Shown here: in pieces, positions 61,220 to 64,000 of the stretch
Layout of the letters: each line of letters opens with the position of its first letter
How positions within the stretch are numbered: the first letter of the stretch is position 1
Origin: JAJVID01 sp050247435
GTDB lineage: Bacteria; Acidobacteriota; Blastocatellia; RBC074
DNA: 64,000 nt
NCBI GenBank assembly: GCA_050247435.1
Contig: JBFWUF010000006.1
Coordinates: 127,898-191,897, forward strand
Direction: 5' to 3'
Notes under the pieces: model-generated
Told to the model about the DNA's origin: nothing
What the model saw: the letters and a program-made list of their open reading frames with translations, nothing else
Database searches by the model: none
Made by a program: the position numbers and the translations under genes

Positions 61220-62280
61220 ACATTGCGCGCCTGCGGCTACATAACCAGCGCATCGCCGGAGACAGATTCGAGCGCCCAGCCGATGTCGTATCCTGGCTGG
61301 GCGCAGTCCAAGCTCAGGACTACCTCGGCGCGCTCTGGGCTGTCGGATTGCGAATGCGCAGCGCGGTCGAATCCGACATCGAGCAGGCGCTCACCAATCG
61401 AACGATCATCCGCACCTGGCCGATGCGAGGCACGTTGCATTTCGTGGCGGCGGAGGACATCCGCTGGATGCTGGAACTGCTGACGCCACGGATTGTCGCA
61501 GGCAGCGCGCGGCGGCATCAACAACTCGGTCTCGACGAAGCCACATTCGCGCACAGTAAAAATTTGTTCGAGCGCGCGCTCGAAGGCGGCAAGCAACTGA
61601 CCCGAAACGCAATGTACGAGGTGTTGGAGGCGAAAGGCATTTCCACGGCCAGTCAACGCGGCCTGCATATTTTGGGGCGACTGGCGCAAGACGGCTTCAT
61701 CTGTTTTGGAGCGCGCGTCGGCAAGCAGCAAACCTTCACATTGCTCGATGAATGGACGCCGGGGACGAAACGGATGGCGCGCGATGAGGCGTTGGCCGAA
61801 ATCGCCAAACGCTACTTCACGAGCCACGGCCCGGCGACGTTACAGGATTTCGCTTGGTGGTCGGGTCTGACTTTGGCCGACGCGCGGTCTGGCCTTGAAA
61901 TGGCGAAACGATTCCTCGCGCAAGAAGTCAGCGATGGCCAGACCTACTGGCTCGCTTCGTCAACGCCTGCCGCAAATGATTCATCGCCGACCGGCTACTT
62001 GCTGCCGGCTTATGACGAATACACTGTCGCCTACAAAGACCGCAGCGCCGTCCTCGACCCGAAGTTTACAAAACAGGCGAATTCAGGAAACGGCATCTTC
62101 TACCCGACGATTGTCGTGGATGGCCAGGTTGTCGGCACGTGGAAGCGCACGCTGAAGAAAGATGGGTTGGTCATTACGCCAAGCCCTTTCGCGCAACTCA
62201 AGCGCGCCGAAACCCGCGCCTTCGCTGAGGCCGCCAGCCGCTATGGGGAATTTATTGGCGCGCCGGTTGTATTGCCGTAA
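61210..62280 (+). CDS. Winged-helix DNA-binding protein (HTH_42 / YcaQ-like)
   Basis: A 356-aa protein of the winged-helix family that includes AlkX/YcaQ-type DNA glycosylases. Typical stretches: VVSWLGAVQAQDYLGALWAV, IIRTWPMRGTLHFVAAEDIR, GLHILGRLAQDGFICFGARV, and PATLQDFAWWSGLTLADARS. A catalytic QxD or QxQ motif as in YcaQ appears as QAQD at about residues 34-37. Members act on DNA lesions or are uncharacterised; activity here is unproven. It overlaps the lipoprotein gene by 10 bases, so they share a transcript although the functions look unrelated. Confidence 0.85.
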   Translation: MPLDIARLRLHNQRIAGDRFERPADVVSWLGAVQAQDYLGALWAVGLRMRSAVESDIEQALTNRTIIRTWPMRGTLHFVAAEDIRWMLELLTPRIVAGSARRHQQLGLDEATFAHSKNLFERALEGGKQLTRNAMYEVLEAKGISTASQRGLHILGRLAQDGFICFGARVGKQQTFTLLDEWTPGTKRMARDEALAEIAKRYFTSHGPATLQDFAWWSGLTLADARSGLEMAKRFLAQEVSDGQTYWLASSTPAANDSSPTGYLLPAYDEYTVAYKDRSAVLDPKFTKQANSGNGIFYPTIVVDGQVVGTWKRTLKKDGLVITPSPFAQLKRAETRAFAEAASRYGEFIGAPVVLP

Positions 62281-62294
62281 GGACGAGAGCCATT

Positions 62295-62663
62295 TTATTT
62301 CGGCGCCAATTGAGGGTGATTTTTGTCGAGCCAGGTCAACACTTCCTGGCGCAGTTCCTTGCAAAAAGCCGCTAGTTCCGAGGCGTCATGATCCGTGACA
62401 ACGCCTGCCCTGTCATACTCGGCGATGTTCCATTACCGGCGGCAGGTTTCCAGATAATCGGCTTCGTCTTTCCACTGCTCGCCCAGAATCTCCGGCAACG
62501 CGGCAATGGCGCGGTAATGCTGCAAAGTTTTCTCCGGCCTGTAACCGGAAGCGTGCAGGAGAATAGTGCAAAGCTTGAGCGCAGCGTTGTAAGCGATACC
62601 GAAACGCCAGTCCGCCGAAATGTCGCATTCAGCGTCCGCCAGATCCCGCGCGACGATTGCCAA
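62295..62663 (-). pseudogene. HEPN-domain toxin gene broken by an in-frame stop
   Basis: Reading from about 62663 (TTG; the open frame extends a little further up) gives AIVARDLADAECDISADWRF, AYNAALKLCTILLHASGYRP and QHYRAIAALPEILGEQWKDE, then YLETCRR and TAA at 62433-62435. The same frame continues with WNIAEYDRAGVVTDHDASEL and ends at TAA 62295-62297 after 45 more codons. In this HEPN family the sequence after CRR is normally K-R-N, so one change AAA to TAA and one CGG to TGG explain the break. No frameshift is needed. It lies just after the MNT gene, the classical order of MNT-HEPN pairs. Confidence 0.75.
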
Positions 62664-62715
62664 CAGGTCGGCGATCTCCTGCGGGCTGGTCTGATGCGAA
62701 CGCAGCTAACCGTTA

Positions 62716-63300
62716 TCAGCCCATTGCTTCAAGCTCATCTTCGCTTCCGATCACAAACAATTTAGGCGCTCCTGACACCGCGCTGACGAAGTGATCGCGC
62801 GCCTTCTTTCGCCGGACGAATTCTTCAGCGGTGAGCACGTGAGGATTGATCTCGCGTCCCACTTTTGCGCTAACGCCCGAGAGCAGCTTGCTGAGCTGGC
62901 GCAGGCTTACAGCGCCTACAACCATGAGGTCAACGTCGCTCTCCGCCTTCTCGGCGCCGGCGGCCATCGAGCCGAAAACGAACGCCAGCCGAATACCGGG
63001 ATGGGTAAGCGCTTCGCGCAACACTCCCGCCAGACCACTTGTCTTGAGGGTCAGGCCGCGGATGTCCGGATAAAGCGGGTGCCGGATGTTGGCGCGATAA
63101 TAGGTTCGATTCCCATCGCGCCGCGACTCGACGACGCCCAGCCGCGACAGTCGCCTGAGTTCCTGCCGCACCGTCGCATCGGCCAGCCCGGACTGGCGTT
63201 CGATTTCACGCACGTGCAACTCGCACGGTGCGACGCCAAAAAGCAAACGAAAAATTTCCGCTTTGACCCGTGAAGAAAGCAACTCCGCCAACGTGTTCAT
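62716..63300 (-). CDS. Winged-helix MNT nucleotidyltransferase (antitoxin type)
   Basis: A 194-aa protein. Residues 1-80 form an ArsR-like winged helix (VREIERQSGLADATVRQELR, then RLSRLGVVESRRDGNRTYYR). Residues 90-190 form a minimal nucleotidyltransferase with an intact GSx10DxD motif (FGSMAAGAEKAESDVDLMVV). Such MNT proteins AMPylate and silence HEPN toxins; the fused DNA-binding part suggests autoregulation. The HEPN gene downstream is broken. Upstream, TATACCAC and TTTACCAC repeats 21 bases apart fit a self-bound operator. Confidence 0.86.
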   Translation of the reverse strand: MNTLAELLSSRVKAEIFRLLFGVAPCELHVREIERQSGLADATVRQELRRLSRLGVVESRRDGNRTYYRANIRHPLYPDIRGLTLKTSGLAGVLREALTHPGIRLAFVFGSMAAGAEKAESDVDLMVVGAVSLRQLSKLLSGVSAKVGREINPHVLTAEEFVRRKKARDHFVSAVSGAPKLFVIGSEDELEAMG

Positions 63301-63307
63301 ACTGCGT

Positions 63308-63339
63308 GTTTATACCACGCAATCGCGCGGTTTTACCAC
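63308..63339. promoter_or_regulatory. Putative direct-repeat operator of the MNT gene
   Basis: TATACCAC (63311-63318) and TTTACCAC (63332-63339), read as GTGGTATA and GTGGTAAA on the gene strand, 21 bases or two helical turns apart, 11 bases from the start codon. The rest of 63301-63465 shows no gene. Confidence 0.35.
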
Positions 63340-63465
63340 TCAATAAGGAGGCATTGGCCCAACTCGCGCAGCGCTCAACCCGAAGCAGGCGTCGCACAGC
63401 GAAGCGCCGCCCGCGCAAGCAAACTGGTGGAGTCAAGTGTCGGCAGCGGCGAGTTTGACGGTTAT

Positions 63466-63780
63466 TTATTTCTGCGTCACTCTTTGCTTGATACGAGCGA
63501 TGAGCATATCTCGCTGTAGATGATCTTGAGTCTCGATGTTAAATGATTCGCCTTCGCTGAGCACTATTCGGATACCAGGGCGTCCGGCGAACAGCGATTG
63601 ATAAAGTAATACGACTATGGCTACAGCTTCCAACGTCATCAGCAAGCCGTTCACGTTGTCTATTAGTGTGAGCCCCCCGAAGAGGCGATTCCCGGGAAAA
63701 AGATCGCCAACCGCATTTTTAGTTAATTGAGGCAGGAAAAACAACGGGACAGCGGCCAGAAACAACGTGCCTCGTCCCAA
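63466..63780 (-). CDS. Small membrane protein, start uncertain
   Basis: 104 aa from a TTG at 63780; no ATG or GTG exists in the frame. The frame is open further up to about 63891 and reads ELLWRERSVPFGRIHHVEPR in front, which also looks like protein, so the true start may be upstream or the gene may be a fragment. Two membrane helices (LFLAAVPLFFLPQL; LLMTLEAVAIVVLLYQSLF) and a charged C-terminus (QDHLQRDMLIARIKQRVTQK). No family recognised. Confidence 0.45.
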   Translation of the reverse strand: MGRGTLFLAAVPLFFLPQLTKNAVGDLFPGNRLFGGLTLIDNVNGLLMTLEAVAIVVLLYQSLFAGRPGIRIVLSEGESFNIETQDHLQRDMLIARIKQRVTQK

Positions 63781-63891
63781 TTTACGCGGTTCGACGTGAT
63801 GGATCCGGCCGAACGGAACTGACCGTTCACGCCACAGTAGCTCTGTCTCTGTTATCTGTGGAGGTTTGAGACCACCAGGGCTTTTGCAAAG

Positions 63892-64000
63892 TCAGCCTGG
63901 CGCTCTAAGAATCAGCCGTAAAGCTTTGCCAATGTTGGCATCGTAATGACGACGAGCCTGAGCCGTGTTTGCCCAGCCAGCGTGACTGATCAAGCGAATG
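63892..64000 (-). CDS. C-terminal fragment of an unidentified protein
   Basis: The last 35 codons of a gene that enters from the right edge: IRLISHAGWANTAQARRHYD, then ANIGKALRLILRAPG and TGA. The Arg/His-rich helical end recalls the C-termini of some transposases, but I cannot assign it. Confidence 0.35.
   Translation of the reverse strand, partial: IRLISHAGWANTAQARRHYDANIGKALRLILRAPG

Overview
The window reads as chromosomal DNA of a moderately GC-rich, Gram-negative, aerobic, secretion-heavy bacterium. An Acidobacteriota member (Blastocatellia-like) is my best guess. The reasons are the WD40 Ser/Thr kinase paired with an ECF sigma factor, TPR-CHAT proteases with sigma/anti-sigma pairs, an Oar-type carboxypeptidase-regulatory insert, heme/copper monooxygenase-like paralogues, KorAB, and very many short interspersed palindromes. 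This is inferred from gene content; no rRNA or tRNA is visible to confirm it.

Layout. 1-5.7 kb: two small exported proteins, then an ECF sigma factor, a zinc-finger anti-sigma factor and, convergent, a 1099-aa TPR-CHAT protease. 5.9-13 kb: an SDR oxidoreductase, a polytopic membrane protein, a membrane sulfatase-superfamily enzyme and a PLP aminotransferase. 13-21.7 kb: a minus-strand protein-quality-control island (Hsp20, ClpB, GrpE, GroEL, ClpA/ClpC-like), with palindromes in most gaps. 21.8-25.8 kb: an ECF sigma factor coupled by ATGA to a kinase with 14 WD40 repeats. 26.2-32.1 kb: YiaA, then a minus-strand operon of exported proteins led by an S55 (SpoIVB-like) peptidase. 32.3-40.3 kb: MobA, a clostripain-like C11 peptidase and a second TPR-CHAT/sigma-like/anti-sigma-like module. 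40.9-47.4 kb: a DUF4139 protein carrying a foreign domain, then a three-gene exosortase unit whose VIT protein carries its own PEP-CTERM tail. 47.6-48.4 kb: a triple-BON protein. 48.7-55.4 kb: an operator-rich promoter and four tandem c-type-cytochrome/copper-monooxygenase-like paralogues, with a 33-aa membrane peptide between the third and fourth. 55.7-60.6 kb: KorA, KorB, a NuoI-like ferredoxin protein and a tartrate/D-malate-type dehydrogenase. 60.7-64 kb: a lipoprotein, a winged-helix protein, a MNT-HEPN pair whose HEPN member has an in-frame stop, and two edge fragments.

Three themes stand out. First, envelope-sensing proteolysis: two modules put a sigma factor and a single-pass anti-sigma factor beside a caspase-like TPR-CHAT protein, the second with a clan-CD clostripain-like peptidase upstream. 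Second, a compact, probably single-substrate exosortase system. Third, pervasive palindromic repeats: a 99-bp element in three copies, an ACGGAA hairpin family, and GGATTGC and GACAAGG tandem arrays. Some of these lie in frame inside the second CHAT gene, mobA and the WD40-kinase gene. Starts were moved from the longest frame when a ribosome-binding site or signal peptide favoured a shorter one, and this is noted per gene.
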